DNA of 64,000 nt from Lanius collurio (taxonomy: Eukaryota; Chordata; Aves; Passeriformes; Laniidae), in contig JACBWW010000007.1 in NCBI GenBank assembly GCA_020086605.1, forward strand, positions 23,272,956 through 23,336,955, read 5' to 3'. How positions within the stretch are numbered: position 1 is the first letter of the stretch; the number at the start of each line of letters is the position of its first letter. Shown here in pieces: positions 1 through 15,136 of this stretch. The notes below the pieces were generated by a model. It saw only the letters and a list, made by a program, of their open reading frames with translations. It had not been told where the DNA came from and did no database searches. The position numbers were made by a program, and so were the translations under genes.

Positions 1-3000
1 CTTTTTCCTTGTGTATGCTTTATGTTTGATTGCTCTAACAATGAGATACTTGAAAAATTGAACCATAGTCACTATGACTTGATGGAGTTATGGAGAGAGA
101 GTGCAAGGAAGGGCCTCTGAGCCTTCCTTGTTGTCTATTAAAAAGACATATTGGTTCCCACCTTTTGCTCTAAACATCTTCAGGAATCCTTTTGGGAGCA
201 ATATAACAGCTACTTAAGTAATTCTGGAACAGAAAAATCTCGAAGTAAAAGTCAAGCAGAGGTGTTCTGTCAGCAGCATATTTTTCATGTGTGTTAACTT
301 CTGATGCTTTTTATTCCCCATCGTCTTGGAGACACACCTTGGTGGGCATTCTGTCTGGCTTGTAAAAGCCTTGAGAAGCAACATGGTTCATCCCTTCCCT
401 GTTTAATTCCATGTACAGTACTGGAAGTAAAATCTGGTATTGCCAGTCTGTTCTGGCTCAACCCTGTGTAACTTTGGCTGACTACAACTGGCAGTAACTT
501 GCTAGTTTTCCTGATGAGTAGGAGTTCACTGCATGTGTGCTGACCACAGAAGCCTCCACTGTCATTTTTCACTGAGAGATTATGCAGTCCAGAGATGAAA
601 TGTTAATGTTTCAGCCAGATACTTCCAAATTCTTGAGGACTTTTAGTCAGCTCACTTGCATTTATTACTGGCTAAAGTATTAACAATAATCTCTGCTGTG
701 CAGTACTTTGGAAGTATAGTTACCTATTTTTTTTTTTCTCCCTTTAGGACAGGTGATAAACCTTAGTGAGTATAAGGCAAAGACCGACAATTGGGGGTTT
801 CTCCTGCACTGAAGTTTTCTAAAGAAAATAAATCAAATCTGAATTTGTACAGGAATGTTTGCCTTGCATTCCACACACTGAGTCAATTTATCTCAGGGGC
901 TCTCTTTTTCCTCCTTCCCACCCTCTTTAAATGCTTGGTGACTGGAAAAAAAAGGAGGGGTGTATGGTAGATTGTAAAAAGAGATTTTTGTAGCCACTGG
1001 TGCCAGGAATCATCAAGGAATGCTTCAGTAGTGCCTCTTCTGACAGCATCCAGTCTATTGGAAAAGCATCATGTGCCATCTGGCTTCGATTTTGACTTAA
1101 TTAAATGCATGCAGCCGTCTTTAACAACTCGGCTAAGATTCAGCTGTCTTGATGTTTTGTAAAGAGCTAGAGTTCGGATTTTGTTGGGGACGCTGCAATA
1201 GTCACCTGATTTATGTTGTTTAGTTCCCTTTCAGTGTGGTCCATGCAGTTTGCTGGTATTTGAGTGACAATTCTGTTTAAATAAACTCTTAAGACTTGCT
1301 GACTCTTGGAAGCCTGATTCAGTAGGGGTTTTCCACACTAGATTCTGGAATTTTTCTTAGAACTGTAGTTATTGTGGAATTTTTTAATAGCGAAAGGAGT
1401 TTCTTAAGTTCAGCCAAGTAATTTGTCTGGGAAAAAGGCAAGCTGCTTTGTAAAAGTTTGGTTACTCCACCCAAAGACTCTATACCAATGGGATTTAGCT
1501 TTGTGTGGGGAGGGGGGTAGGAGGAGAATGGTTTCTTTGCTGTTAGCCAGTTATTCTTAATGCAGAGAATAGCTAGGAACTACCTTTCATGGGCAAGCAA
1601 ACCATCTTGCACTCATGAGAACCTGTCTTTTTAATTGACTGTTGTTTCATCTTGCATCTTCAGCAGTACCTTACCTATGTGGATAAAGGATGTTGAAAAA
1701 AATTGCCGCAAATTTCTACCCATGCAGTTATAATTAAAAAACACACTTTTGTTATTCTGAGTGCTAGTTATCTTCATTTTTGAAGTTTTATCACTTTGAT
1801 ATTTAAAATGTAGAAAAAAAATCAAGGGAAAACAAATGCACAGAAATAGTATTTTTATTTAGCATCTAGGTGGGATGAGCAAAGACTCAGTCAAATTGGC
1901 CTTTTCATTCTTACATAGAGTTTTATCAAGTTGACTAGTGATAATGGTCCAGTGGTAATTTAAAACAAGTCTTCTACCATATTCCCAATACTCCTCAGTG
2001 GTCAATTTTTATCTTTTTCATCTAACTATCAAAGATTAGCCCATTTATTCCCTTTTTTTAATCACTGGAAATGTTATGTTCTTGAAAGGCCCTTCAGGAA
2101 GAGGGAGTACTTTTAATAGTTATATGTGCAGGCTTATCTAGCTCTTTTCCAGTTCTATATTGCAAGAAATGTTTTCGCTTTTTAATCTTTCTAGGTCTCT
2201 TATTTTTAGCAAGTTATCCTTGGCCAATTGCCACCCATTGTATGAATGGAATTCTACAGTTCTCATTACGAACATCAGTTTGCTTAGACCTCTTTAGCTG
2301 ATTCACTAAGTACAATATCCAGATCCCTCCTGCTGTGTCTTAACAGCTGTGCTGAAGGCTTGGGTTGGACATTCCCCCCTGCCCCCCAGGGCCCCTAACC
2401 TATAATAGGCACTCTGGACTGCTTGTTGAAGAAAGAAGCTTTAGGAGCTGCTTATCATACCTTTGCATCTCCATTTCCCTGTACCCATTCATGTTTGAAA
2501 TCAGGATTAATGAAGAATTTGCTATTTTGATAACCTTGGTGATCGGTTCACTATCTGTAGAAGAAAAATATCATTATGAGATAGCTGTCAAATTTCCTCA
2601 TGCAATGCAGCTAAACAAGACTTAAACCTGGCCTTGAGAGCCCTGTTCCCAACAGTGAGGGACTGCTGGACTTCTGCTTTCATACATGTTGAATTCTTAG
2701 CCTCTGTCTTCAGGTGGCTGAATGAGGTTGCAAATAACATTTCTTGCAAAGGAAGCACTTACGAGTGATAAGGAGGAACATCTTCCTTCTAATGTTAATC
2801 TGATTACTGCAGGACTAATTCACTCAAAGTAGTTGAGAATCAAGGAGCTTTAATTTCCTATTGTCCACCTGTACATGTAAGCATCAAGATAAGCAGAGAC
2901 TATGCATTTTAAAAAGCCTGGGTTGTTTGGAATTAATTTCTTAAAATCATATGCTAGTATGCATTGCTTGTGCATTGTTATTTATATTTACTGGTAAGTT

Positions 3001-6000
3001 AAATACTTGAGAAGCCCTCCCAAACTTTCTTGTTGTTGGATATGAATTGATTATTAGAACACAAGTTTCTTTCCTTGCTGGGAATGCATTTAGATTGTTT
3101 TGCTTGTGTTTGACGTTTAGTGGGAATGGTGCATAGTCTCTCTGGGCTTGAGGGTGGCATTATTGAAGTGGTAGACATGATCTTTTATCATTTTATGAAA
3201 TCATTTGTCTACGTTGCTCTGGTTTTGGAGACATTTTAGAGGCGATGTAACATATGCAAACAATGTTGATAGTTTACTTGCCATGAAACAGGTAAGCAAG
3301 ACAGTGTACGATGGGGTGCTGGAAATAAATCCCCTTCAGGAAAGCTGATTGTTCTGCCTGTTTCCTCTGTGTCCACATTTGTTTGAAGGAGACTGTAAGA
3401 TAGAAACTCGAGCTGAAATTAGGTTGGGATAAGACTAGAGGAAATAATTCAAGCTAGCAACTGTTACTCAGTTGAACTGAAGTTGGCCACAAGTTCCTTT
3501 GGTATCTCCTGTGAAGTGGGATTTTGGGGCATCTCTTGAAGACCCCAAAAAAGCTAGAGAGATGCCTGAAAATGTAGCCAGGTCATGAGTCCCTGGTCTG
3601 TATGTGCATCCATGCTTGGGAGCCCTTTCACAGCTGGTGGGGATAGCAAAGGAAGCTTTGCAGTTGACTATGTACGAGATCTGACAGTCGAATCTCTTGA
3701 TTGCTTCATGGCTCAGCTTTAGAGGAAGTCAAGATGAGTGTAAAGCAGCTGAAACTGCCATAACTTGGAATAGGACTCCCTCTCTATCTTCTGATTTGTA
3801 CATTGCTTTTGTATGAAAGGTAGGGAGCATATCTTCTCTAACCTGTTATGGAGTTATTTGTAATTCCCCCACAGTTTTAATTTCGATTTAATGCTTATTC
3901 TAAGGTTTAGCAAAAATGTTTGCTTGTATTATACTTAGCTTGTAGTAGATGTTCCCTATAAAGGACTGAATCAGTGCTTAGTGTTCAAGTGAATCACAGT
4001 GTGTTTTCTTGTGCCCTTCAATTCTAATTTCTCTGGTTGGAGAAACAGTCACCTTAAACTATGGTCTTGGTGCTTGACTGAGTGTCTAAAAAGACCCTGG
4101 CGCAAGCTTTTAATTGGTTGTATAGTTAATTGTGGGTCTGTGTATCTTTGGTGGAACTGACTTTTGAACCTGAAGATATTTCTGCTGTTTCAGTTTGCTC
4201 CACTTGAGGTGTCTACAAGCACATGCATATGTTTGAAATGGGGGAGAAGGGCTCCCTAGGTGAAGATATTCACATAATCTCCATCACCCCTTTGTATTTC
4301 TAACTGTGAAACAAACACTTACTTAGAAGAGGGAATTCTGTCCAAATAAACAATAGAAAAACATGAGATGTCAAAGTTCAGGAGCCAGACCACTACAAAA
4401 ACTAAGGAGGAAAAGAGCTATATAGTTTGACTTTTCAAGGATTATTGGTCTACTTTCATGCAATGTCATTTGTCATGTGAGAATTTGAAGGACTTTACGT
4501 TGACTACAATTTAAATTTTATTCAGAGCATCAGCACTGCATCTTGTATTACAACTGTACTTTGCACTAAGAAAAAATTTAACGTCTTTTGTGTGGCACAG
4601 TTTACTTGGTTGTGATTTTTAAAAGTGCTGATTGGAAGACACAGGACAACCACTGACAACTGGAAGTTAAACTTAGGTGGAGGTTGAAAACAGGAAAGAA
4701 AAAACCTTTTTTTCTCTCTTCACCACCTTTTCATTTGACTACTGGAAAAGAAAGAGGGGGTCAATGCTTTAATGAACAGCAAGGAAAGGTTTTTGAATAA
4801 GTTCTCAAATACTTTTTATTTTCAAAGAACATTTGCTTTTAGGTACGTTTTTCAGGTAGAATATTTTGAACAGCTTCAGTTCTATGCTTTCACAGTTGTT
4901 GAGAATTTTAAGGACAGTAAAAACAGATTTCAAATCCTTAGGGTTTTAATCAGCTTTAAATAAGGAGAATATCTCTGTGAGAAGAATAAGTTTAAAGCAA
5001 TGAGGTCCTTATTTCATATTAAAAGTTTGGAGATTTAGACTTTAGAGAAGAATGAGGCTTATCTCCAGTGGGGCTAGCCCTTGAATTTTCTGGATTTTGT
5101 TTATTGAAACCTGCCTTGTGACAGATAGCATGCATGAAGGTAGATTTGATCCTTGGGTGAAACAGAGAGTGAACCATGCCACCTCCAGGATGCAGGTGCA
5201 TTTGTTGTGGGCAGACAAGTCCTGGGGGGTTTAAGGTGTTCCTTACAGCACAGAGTACCACTCCAGCCCTTGCATCTTTCACAGGCTGTAATGCAGGCAA
5301 CTACAACATACAAACTATTTTTGTATCTACCAGGCAATGAGCGTTGCAGAAACTGCAGTGTCTGAAACCATACAGCACCATGTGCATGTTTTGTGGGTAG
5401 GAATCTGGGCTGCAATCAGCTCCTTAACTTATGTTGCTCAGATGAGAAAGCAAAATATAGTACAGTGACAATAATTGAGTGTGCATGTAGTATATAGATC
5501 CCTTTTAAAATATGGGAGGGCTATGACCTTGCATTCCAGAGGAGATTAAGTAGAAAGCATCAGTAAAAGCCATCTGTAATCAGATTCTCTGCACAGTTTT
5601 TCCTTTAGTGCTTTTGATCTGAGATGAAGCCAGTGAGTGATGTGAAAGTTGCCTTAGCAGAGCATGAAACTTCTGAACTTCATGCATTTGGCACATGTTC
5701 AAATGGCTCTGTGTGGGGTCAGTTGTACTTCAGCCTTGAGCTTTAGGCATGCTGCTAGAGAGTCTAAGCATATTTATTTGTCCTCTACTTTCCTCAGTTA
5801 ATATATTCTGTCTTAAAAGTGAAAATATTTAACAGAATGACTTTTTTTCAGTTTTTACACAAGTGAGATGTTAAATGTCGTAATCCAGATAGCTTTTCTT
5901 CTTTTTTTTTAACCACTTCCAAATTCAATCTAATATTTCAGTTTGGGAGCTGGCCAGAATTAGCTGAGGAGTTTCTTATCTAGCCTCGTCATTCTGCAGG

Positions 6001-9000
6001 CATTCCCTTAAAACTCTCCTTGAGTCCAGAGAAATGAACTGGTAAAGTCTTGCTGTGTCTCAACTCTGCCTGCCCTGCTTCTTGGCAAACTATGAATTTA
6101 TTAGAAATGTGCTTTAGCATTAAATATTTTGGCAATGATTCTCCTTCGGTGTTGCTCAATGCAACAAAGAAATAGTAAATATATCACAGTATTGCTTTCA
6201 TGCTAATTAAATAACTATAAATTAAGCAATAACTATTTGTGGTTATGCCATGCTATGGGACATAGCTGGATATGATCATCTGCAGCAGTGTTGTTTATCC
6301 ATATTGTGCAATATGTCTAATTTCTAAAAATAAGAGATTTTGATTGGTGGTGTGTGGCAGTTTCCCCAAGTCTAAAAGAAAACCTGTTAAATGTCAACAT
6401 GTTTAGGCATTGCCCCAAAAATAATTCCTTAATGCTTCAAATGTTGTCAGTGTTTAACAGAGAGGTGTTGTCTCTTCAGTCACAGGACAGCTGCTGATCA
6501 GTACACCTTGCTTGACTTGGTTTTTTTTGCTTTCTTTCATTTTCCCCAATTGATTAATTGTTTTTGAGTTTTTTTTTCTTTGCTTGGCACAGTACTTAAG
6601 TACAATGGGTGTACAGTCACATTCATACTTTGCTACATTTTTACATGCCATAAAAAAGTGCTCTTTTTTTCTGCAAAGCTCCTTAAAATGCTCTTTTGCA
6701 CTTCCCTGCCACTCACCAAGCATACAGGCAGATTTTGAAGGCTGAACTCTGTATTTCATCTCTTCTGTATATCAGTTTGTTTAGCCTCTGGGATATGATC
6801 ATTGGCAAACAATGCACAGCCAGTACAAACTATTGTAAATATCTCAACTGCAAACCAACAGAGAAAATACCTAACTCAAATTTTATACATGGTAACCTCC
6901 CCCCCAAGAAGAGCTGCATGTTTGATAAGCTTAGGCAAAAAATATTTCAACACTATTAGCATTGCAATGCTGTAAATACTTGAGTGCAATTTATGCTTGA
7001 GAAATTTAGATAAAGGTAATATTCAGTATGGTGCAGAGTAACAGTCCAGTGTAAAATCTTTGAAAGCAAAGGGAAGGGTCTGTATTTTAGGGTGAAAGAG
7101 AAAAACTGTTACCTTTTATTTTCTTTAGTTTTTCTACACTGTAATTTTCTGATGTTAGAGCTGAGTGTTTCACCACAGGAATGGCTGGGGTGGGATGGTT
7201 GTGACTGCCTTCAAGGAGGCACAAGGCCACGTTTGGGACCACCTGCTCAGAGCTGCGTCTGCACAAGCAGGAGCACAGCTCATGAAAGCACCACGATCCT
7301 GTGGGACCTCAGGGCCTCCCTGAGCAGCCTCCCCTGCTGGCTCCCACAGGCTGCTGGCCAGGAGCTCTGGGAAGGAGGTGGCTGTGGTGAGGCCAGCAAA
7401 CCTCACCATGGCCTCTCGCTGGGGCCAGTTCAGCTTTGCTTTCTGGTCCAGTGCCAGGAGACTGCTTTGAGTTGTACATTGACTGATGGAATTGCCCTTT
7501 GTTTTTCTGCCTTTGGTTGGTAGCAGGGCCACATAAAAGCAAAAGAAAACCAACAGGTAAGGGAATATTTTTATTTGGTGTTATTTTTTCCATTTTTTCC
7601 CCTTTTGTTAAATTGAAAAACTAACTTTTGGAACAGCTCATACAGTGTTGTAGGTTATGGGTGATGCTACTCTGTGAAATTTCAGAAGTTGACTTAGGGT
7701 TTTGAGTTAAAGTAACTTCTTCCACTGTATTCTTCAGAATATTATGATGTTGCAAAATGAAATTGCCTTAAAGGTGTTTTTTAAATGTATCATTTACTGG
7801 ACTGAAAAGATCTGTAATGTTGAAATTGAGTAAAATAACTTTTCGTATTAGTTTTGTTTTGCACAGCATTTGAGTACCTGCTGATAAATCTTATGTAAGG
7901 TTTTTTCATCAGCAAATGAGAAGCATTTTTTTTACTTGTCTCTTATGGTAGAAGACTAATTTTCTAAATGCATAGGGTTTTTTTTCTGACCCTATGCTAC
8001 TTACATTTTAAATCCTCTTGACTAGCAGAACAACTGTTGTGCTCCTTCTGCATATGTATAATTAAGAGGCTGATTGTATTGCCTCCTAATTTAGATTATC
8101 ATCCTGAAGAAAAAAGTGTGTTCCACCTGCAAAAGAAATGGTGAAAGGCAGAGGTGCAACATAATACCAGCATGGAGGAAAGCATTACCTATTAATAACA
8201 CTATCAGGAGAAGTAGTATTGTGTTCCTTATCACGAGACCATTTTTTTAAGTTGCTCAATTTGTAAAACTCAGCCAATTTTTCCTTGCTTGCACTTGACA
8301 AACACTGTAAGAATCCTGAAAATTCACATTTGGTTTAGGGTGAAATAGGCAACGTTTTTAAAGAGGTTTGAGTCATAATTTCCTGTTTGTGGAAAACTTT
8401 TTAAATTAAGTTTTTACAGCTTTAAGGCATTTTAGTGAGTACATTGTAGTTTCAAGAACACTAACTTAATAGTTTGTCCACTGTTTTGTGCTAAGCTCTT
8501 GGAAAATTGATACTGAGGTAGCAAGATATAGTTGTGACACCAAATGATATAGCTGACTCTGTGGCAGCACACCGTCTGGTCCTTTATCTTTTAGAAGATC
8601 ACTGTAGAGAACTTAGCGTGTCCAATAGAGTTTATGCTCTGTGTATTCCTCTGGAGATTTGCTTACAGTGAAGTAATGAATGAGGAAAACTGGTAGTGTT
8701 TAATGCCACTGTGGTGGCTATGCCAGGTAGCACTGAGAGGGTGAAGTCGTAAAGCAGAGCGAATACTCTTTGTAGACTTCCTGTTTTAGTCCCGCTAAGT
8801 TGCTAAAAACACAGTTGTGTGTTGGACCCCAAAAGTGCTTCATTCACTGTTGTCGATAACAAAACTCTCGCAACCGAAAGGTCTTTTTGTTGTATGTTGG
8901 GCCTCAATGATAAACAAGAAATATCAGAGTTCCAATATGAAATATAGTACAACAGAATTGGTGTGTGGATATTTCTCTGGATATTTCTCACAGCCTTTAA

Positions 9001-12000
9001 ACTTCATGGAAGAACCACCATACCAAAAAAAGTTCTAAAATAGGAACGGTAAAACTGAAGAATTGAAAAGTTATTTACTAAAAAGACAATACTTTCAGAA
9101 AATTAATGCAATTTTTGAAATACTCTTGAAATGCACATAATAATTATAGTAAATAACTGATAAAGGAGGGAGGAGAAAGGGATTTGCATTTGAACTGAGA
9201 ACTGTGATTATAACACAGAAACTTGTGGTTTGGACAACCATATGGAAAATGAAGGGAAATTTTATCTGTAAACTTAAATTGGATCATGCCCAGACAAGGC
9301 AAAACTTATGACTGATAACAGTTATGGATCTGTTGTTGCTCTGAAATCTTATATGTAGCCAACCAGTCTCTCCAAGTAACTAGCTAATATTTCAAAGTAA
9401 GAAAATTCCTGCATATTCTGTACAGGAACATAAACCGGTGGCTTAGAGAAGGAAGGAAGAGATACTGTCTAGCAGATACCCCATGCTTGCTTTAACTGAT
9501 TGTGTCCATGCACGTGAGAGATCTTCATGAAATGTTTTTACTTAGAGTTACTTCACGCAGCTCAGAAAATATGTGAACGCAGCAGGAGTCTCTGCAGCTT
9601 TCCTCAAGTAATGAAATGGGAATTTTAGGTCTTTTACTGCAGAGTTATCTAACTTCCTGCACTTCAGTCTTACTCATGCTCCGGAAACTCCCTAATGTAA
9701 AAAGCTGTGGTTCTTCCCTCTCTTGAGTGGCTCAAGAGGTATCAACCTCAGCCCACATCGGCACAATATCACAGCTGCTAATATCTTGTGGTGTGGTGTG
9801 GACCCAGACCAACTTAAATAGACTATTGCTAGCCCATCTCTGCTTTCCTGTATCTTGGTGAGAATAAATGTGCTGTTCTCCACAGTTCACTAGAAATTAA
9901 GAGTGCTGTTCAGCTTAGTGGGAGAAAGCTGAGAGTTTTGGGATGTGCTCCCAAAAGGCACATCTGCACCTCTATTGGACAAGAAAAATCCAAGAACACC
10001 AGTGCAACTTTTCTCCAAATTTGTATCAGCTGCATGTCTTTATGGTGTATCCGTGTAGTGCTTTTCAAGTGCTTGTGAAGAGACAGACCCCTGTTTCTGA
10101 AACAGGAGATGAACAGGAGACATAGCAATTCGGGCTTCTCATAGTGCTTAACTGCTCTTGAGGTAAAGAAACAAACAGCAGCACAGGAAGTATAGGAGTA
10201 GCTGTCTAATAAAAACACGATGGATTTGTACTGGCTGACTTGCTTAGTAAAAGGCTTGCAGTACATTCTTAATTTCAGCAGTCCTTAATGATGATATCTA
10301 GTAATAATATAATCTTCTAATAATAGAAGCAAGCAAACAAAAGCAAAAGCTTCAAGTCTACATTTAGGAATACCATTTTTATTATATGTTAAAAGGAGAG
10401 TTGTAGTTATTATTAAAGATAACAAGGTTCATCTTTTGGAGCTGAGATTGGACACATGCTTAAAAATAATTCATTAACTGGTCTTTAAGTCAATAGCTAG
10501 CTGAACAAAAAACTCCAGAGGTTTACAAATTTGTCATTACAGTGTCTGATGTTTAGGTCCTAATGCAGTTTACAGTAATTAAGTGCTTGAAATAGGTAAT
10601 CCAGAAATCTCCCTGTTAAGCTGTTTGAAGAAGTATGCCAACAAGAACATCTGTACAGAGTCCAAATTCTCAGAGATTAATTCAAAGAGGAGAGTCAGAA
10701 ATTTACAAACCTCAAGCTTAGGGTAAATGTCTACTTCTTCCCTCCTCAACCCTTTATTTTTTCCTTCCTTTTTCTTGGAGATTGCAAATTACTCTCCTTT
10801 TAAAACAAAGCCAAACTAGGCAGCTGCAGAAGTGGTGTTTGCTCATCTTTTATGTTCCATGCAAATGTTGAAATGCACATCCAGAAAACAGGAGATGTTT
10901 TTTGGAGGTGATTTGACCTCCCATCTATGGCTGGGAGACTGCCCTAACCACCACATTGTGCTCCTCAACCACTGTGTGGAAGCAATCCCAGTCCAGGAGG
11001 GCTGGAGTGAGATTACAAAGGGAATGTTTATTTTTTTTAAACATACACATATGCATGCACTTTTTTTTTTTCTTTCTCTTTTGCAGACTATGATTAGGAT
11101 GCTTTTTGGAGAAGGGGTGAAAGGACAGTCTTAGGTAGAGATTTCTATTTCCAACATTTGTGCTGAGGAACAAAATGTATACTAGCACTTGTAGAAGCAA
11201 TTGGTGATCCAGAATGAAGGGAGGCATGAGGCAAAGGTGCTGGTGTCTTCAGGAACCAAAGTACTTCTAGAGCTACATGTCTCCAAGTGTTGTTTTTATT
11301 TTTTAAAAAAAGTTTTCATCCTAATGATTGAGTTTATGATGCAACTAATGTAATGCTGATCATTACATGCAGTCTTAGATGCATAACAAATTCTTCACCA
11401 GACACTACAGTTTCTCAAATCACAAAATGTCCAATTATACTACAGAAGGCTGGTCAGCCTCTCTCCCCAGAACAAATGATGCAGAAACAGAGTAGCCTGT
11501 TTAATTTGGAAAGCAGAAGGCTCTCCAGTTGCTACTTTAGCCAGACCTTCAACTTTATTTTACTATGATAAATAAAATTTTAGTAAAAGTTTTTCCTGCA
11601 GTTTAGAGTGTGAAAATTAACGAATTTGGAGATAATTTAAATATAGTGCAAACAAATTTTTTCAGGATGCCACTGTTGTTGCGTATTATGTAGTATAGTA
11701 TGTGATTTAAGTGTTTGTAATTCAGAAGAGTAGATTGTTTCTCTGCTGTTTTTAGTGATTGATGCTTTTCTTGAACTTAAGAAGTAGCTAAATCTTGCAG
11801 TAATATTCCTGCTTCGTAATTCAGTCTCAGCCTACATGCATAGCTCTTAAGCATAAAGCAAAATTCAGGAGTTTTGTCTAGGAGATTCTTTGCACTTCTA
11901 CACTTTGAAGAATCAAGTCTCTGCTCAGAATATGCGTTTGGGGAAAGGCAGGTTGTGGTGATGAGCTTGAGGAAAAAAAAGCAAGTTTTGAATGGAAGTA

Positions 12001-15000
12001 CTGCTGACAGTGGGCAGGCTCTACAGAAGACTATGTTGCTTTTCTTTGAAGATGGTCATAAGAATATGCCTGTGGAAAATTGTTAGGACTATCAAACATT
12101 AGGTTAAAATACTGGTTTGTTCCCAGCTCTTGCATGCTTTGGCTTTTAAGATGTGTCTTCTCTGAAAGGAAAGCAGCTGTTGCGTGGCATTCATAAATAC
12201 ACAGACGGGATCTTGTGGGTCCCACAAAATACTCAAATTCCTTAGCCCTTTTAGTGACTTCTTTCAGAATGTCAATAAAGGCAGTCTTTAAATGGTCTGT
12301 CAGTTATCAAGATGAGCAAGTTCAAAACTCTCCTGTGCAATGTGGTATTTGAACATTCAACCTCCTGCCAACACTGACATCCTAAACTGGCATGCTCAGG
12401 CATGAATTTTTCATGAGTGTGGTTGCATGCTGTTGGAATACACGCTCCCAAGAAGCAGTCATGTTCACTGGCATAGGCAGCAGTGGGAGACAATAAGCTC
12501 TGTATGTGATGCTTGTGTGTACATACAGTGGTCTCACCACCAATGTCAGAAAATAGAAGTGTAATTATAAATTTTTCTCTCATGTTGTAAGAGTTATTGT
12601 ACAAACATTTTTCCTCAAAATTCCACTCATACTTGAGTGAGTGCTGCACAGTGAAGTTGTGAATTGTGCTGCATGAGCAGGATGTGTCTTTTAATAAGTG
12701 CATCTGCACAGATGGCAGATACTTTTGCCAAACAGAAATACAGATGTTTGTCAAACTGAGTAGTTTTGTCATAATTAAATACACATTTTTAATTGGGAAA
12801 AGCAGCTAATTGTGTGTGTAATGTTTTGATAGTCTGGTTTTTTTTGAGTCTTTGCAGTAATGTGCCTGCTCCTAGAGCTAATTAGGTCAGTAACATGTGT
12901 AATACAATAAAGCTTTTGAAAAAGAGCTGCAAATGAAAGCCAATTTGGAAAATGTCCATTTAGAGTTGTAAGCATACTCTAATTTCTGAATATAAGAATT
13001 CTCCAGTACGACAACACAATTTACTGTTAAATCCCTGCGGCTTTTTGAAGCTTCTATTTGTGTAAATTTTATGGTGATTTTAGTGCATTAATTGATAATT
13101 CGCAGCACAATCCTGTAATTTTTTAAGAAAAAATAACCTTTGTCATTGACCCAGTATAATTACCTTATTGGTTAATTGTTTCTCATTAATCCTAGGAAGA
13201 ATTAGGCTAGGCCTCTGAAATAGAGAAAAGGTAGAAGGATACTCACAGAGATGCCAAAAATGGTTGCATATCTAATTCAGATGGTAAATTTTTCATGAGG
13301 AAGGATTTTCTTCTAATGTTTTGTGATGCTATAAAGTAGTGAGGTTTTAAGGAATGGTATACAGAATAATCTACACAAAATGAAGTATTTGAAATTATGA
13401 AAATCTGGGCTAGTTTAGAAAAAAGGAAAATATTTTTTAAAGAAGACTTTGGATTTGCTGGGGGAGGAGGGGGTTGTTAGCTTTTGTTGTTGGTTTTGTT
13501 TAGTTGGTTTTGGTTTTTTGTTAGATCTAAAATATATGGTAACCCATAATGTGATTGATGCCTGGGGTGTAAATTGCTACAGATTAGTTCCTCTCCACAG
13601 AATTGAATTTTGCTTTTTTCATGTTCTCAACTCAGAACAGGTTTAAGATGCTGGTGCTTAACTCTAACTGCATGAATGTTTCATGCCCTGCTCTGCCAAG
13701 TATGTGCCCTAGGAAAGAAGATGAGTATTATTCCATCTTGTCAATAAACTTCATAAAACACTAGTGGTTTTTTATTGACATGCTCTTATTATTACTGCAG
13801 CATCATGACAGATTCACCTTGATTGTATTAGCAGTCTGTCTCCAGAAAAGCAGTTCCCTGTCTGACTGTACCAGGTGGCTCAGATACTGCAAGCTGACAA
13901 AAGTGGACTTCATCAAGTTGAAACTGCCATACAATACTTTGCAACTTGCTTTGCAAACTGCATTTGGTAATTTTAGGAGCAATTGCATTGCAGTTTATGT
14001 CCTAGAAAAATATATTCAATGCTGTATTTAGGGTTTGCTTCATCTTTTCATGTTTGAGTTCTGGGTCAAAGTGGAGTGAAGGAAGCTCTCTTCCTTTACT
14101 GAGACAGTAATAAACAAGAATAGAAGAGAAACTAAGGGCAAGGTTACCCAGACCTGTTCTGTTTCTATTATAGTATGCCTTTTTTGTTTTCTTGAGGGTC
14201 ATCCCACTTGCTTCCGAGTTTTTATTTCTCTAGGAATGAAGAATTGAAATGGCATGCAGAGTGCACAGCAGAAACATGGCTTTCATATAGTGGGGAAGAC
14301 ATCTGCATCTATTCAGTTTGAAGTACTATGTACTTGGAGTAAACAGAGTTGTAGAAATTATATAAAGGTGAATTAAGACAACTTTAGGTTTGGTTGAATA
14401 TTTTAGCACTGGGGTGGGGGAGGAGGGAATAAATTCATCTTCTTGTTTGAACTTGGCTTTAAATATTTGAATTGTTGAGGAGCATGGTGGCAAAGGATGG
14501 CTTCAGTCTGTAATTTGGATGCTCTGTGAATGTACATACCAATTCTGAACAGAGATCAAAAGCTAATGTAAAGAACAAATTCTGTTGTTAGAGTTTATAG
14601 CACTCAAATTTTAGGAGGAGCCTGACCCTTCTTTTGAAGTCTTTTGTTTGTTTTCTTTGCAGAGGAATGGGTGAGAGAATCAACAAATAAGACATGTTTT
14701 AAAATTCAGCACCTTACTGAGCCTCTTTTTTCTTTAAAGTTGAATAATATTGCAAAGCAGAGAAGTCTTGCTGAAGAAATTGTTAGCAGTTATTATGAAA
14801 GCAGGTCATTCTCATGGTTTGCTAGATTTTTGGTTAGATGTGTAATGTTATGTTCTGTTCACTCCACTAAATAGTAGTGGGTTCTTAAATACTTCTACAG
14901 TAACTATTAAAAATAGTTTTTACTTTTGGGATAAAATTGTGTTTTCAGAAGTTAAGAATATTCTTACAAGAATTATTGGGAAATGTTATATTTTCTTGCT

Positions 15001-15107
15001 GTGTGAAAAGTGAGCATTTGTACTATGACAAAAATGGAAGCTCCTAAACAGCAGCTGTGATTAAAACCAAATAATGGTGTGAGTTAGTCAAGATAAGCAT
15101 ACTATTA

Positions 15108-15136
15108 NNNNNNNNNNTTTTTTTTTTTTTTTTTTT
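15108..15136. other. Assembly gap (10 N) followed by 19 T
   Basis: Ten N at 15108-15117 run straight into a T homopolymer at 15118-15136. The gap most likely reflects failure to read through the homopolymer; its true length is unknown. Confidence 0.95.

Noticed and set aside
7092..7593. ORFs of 143 (+), 127 (-) and 94 (-) codons in a locally GC-rich patch.
   Set aside because: Open on both strands at once, with no domain or homology that I recognise; best read as composition effect. Could be a non-coding exon, but nothing in the sequence supports it.
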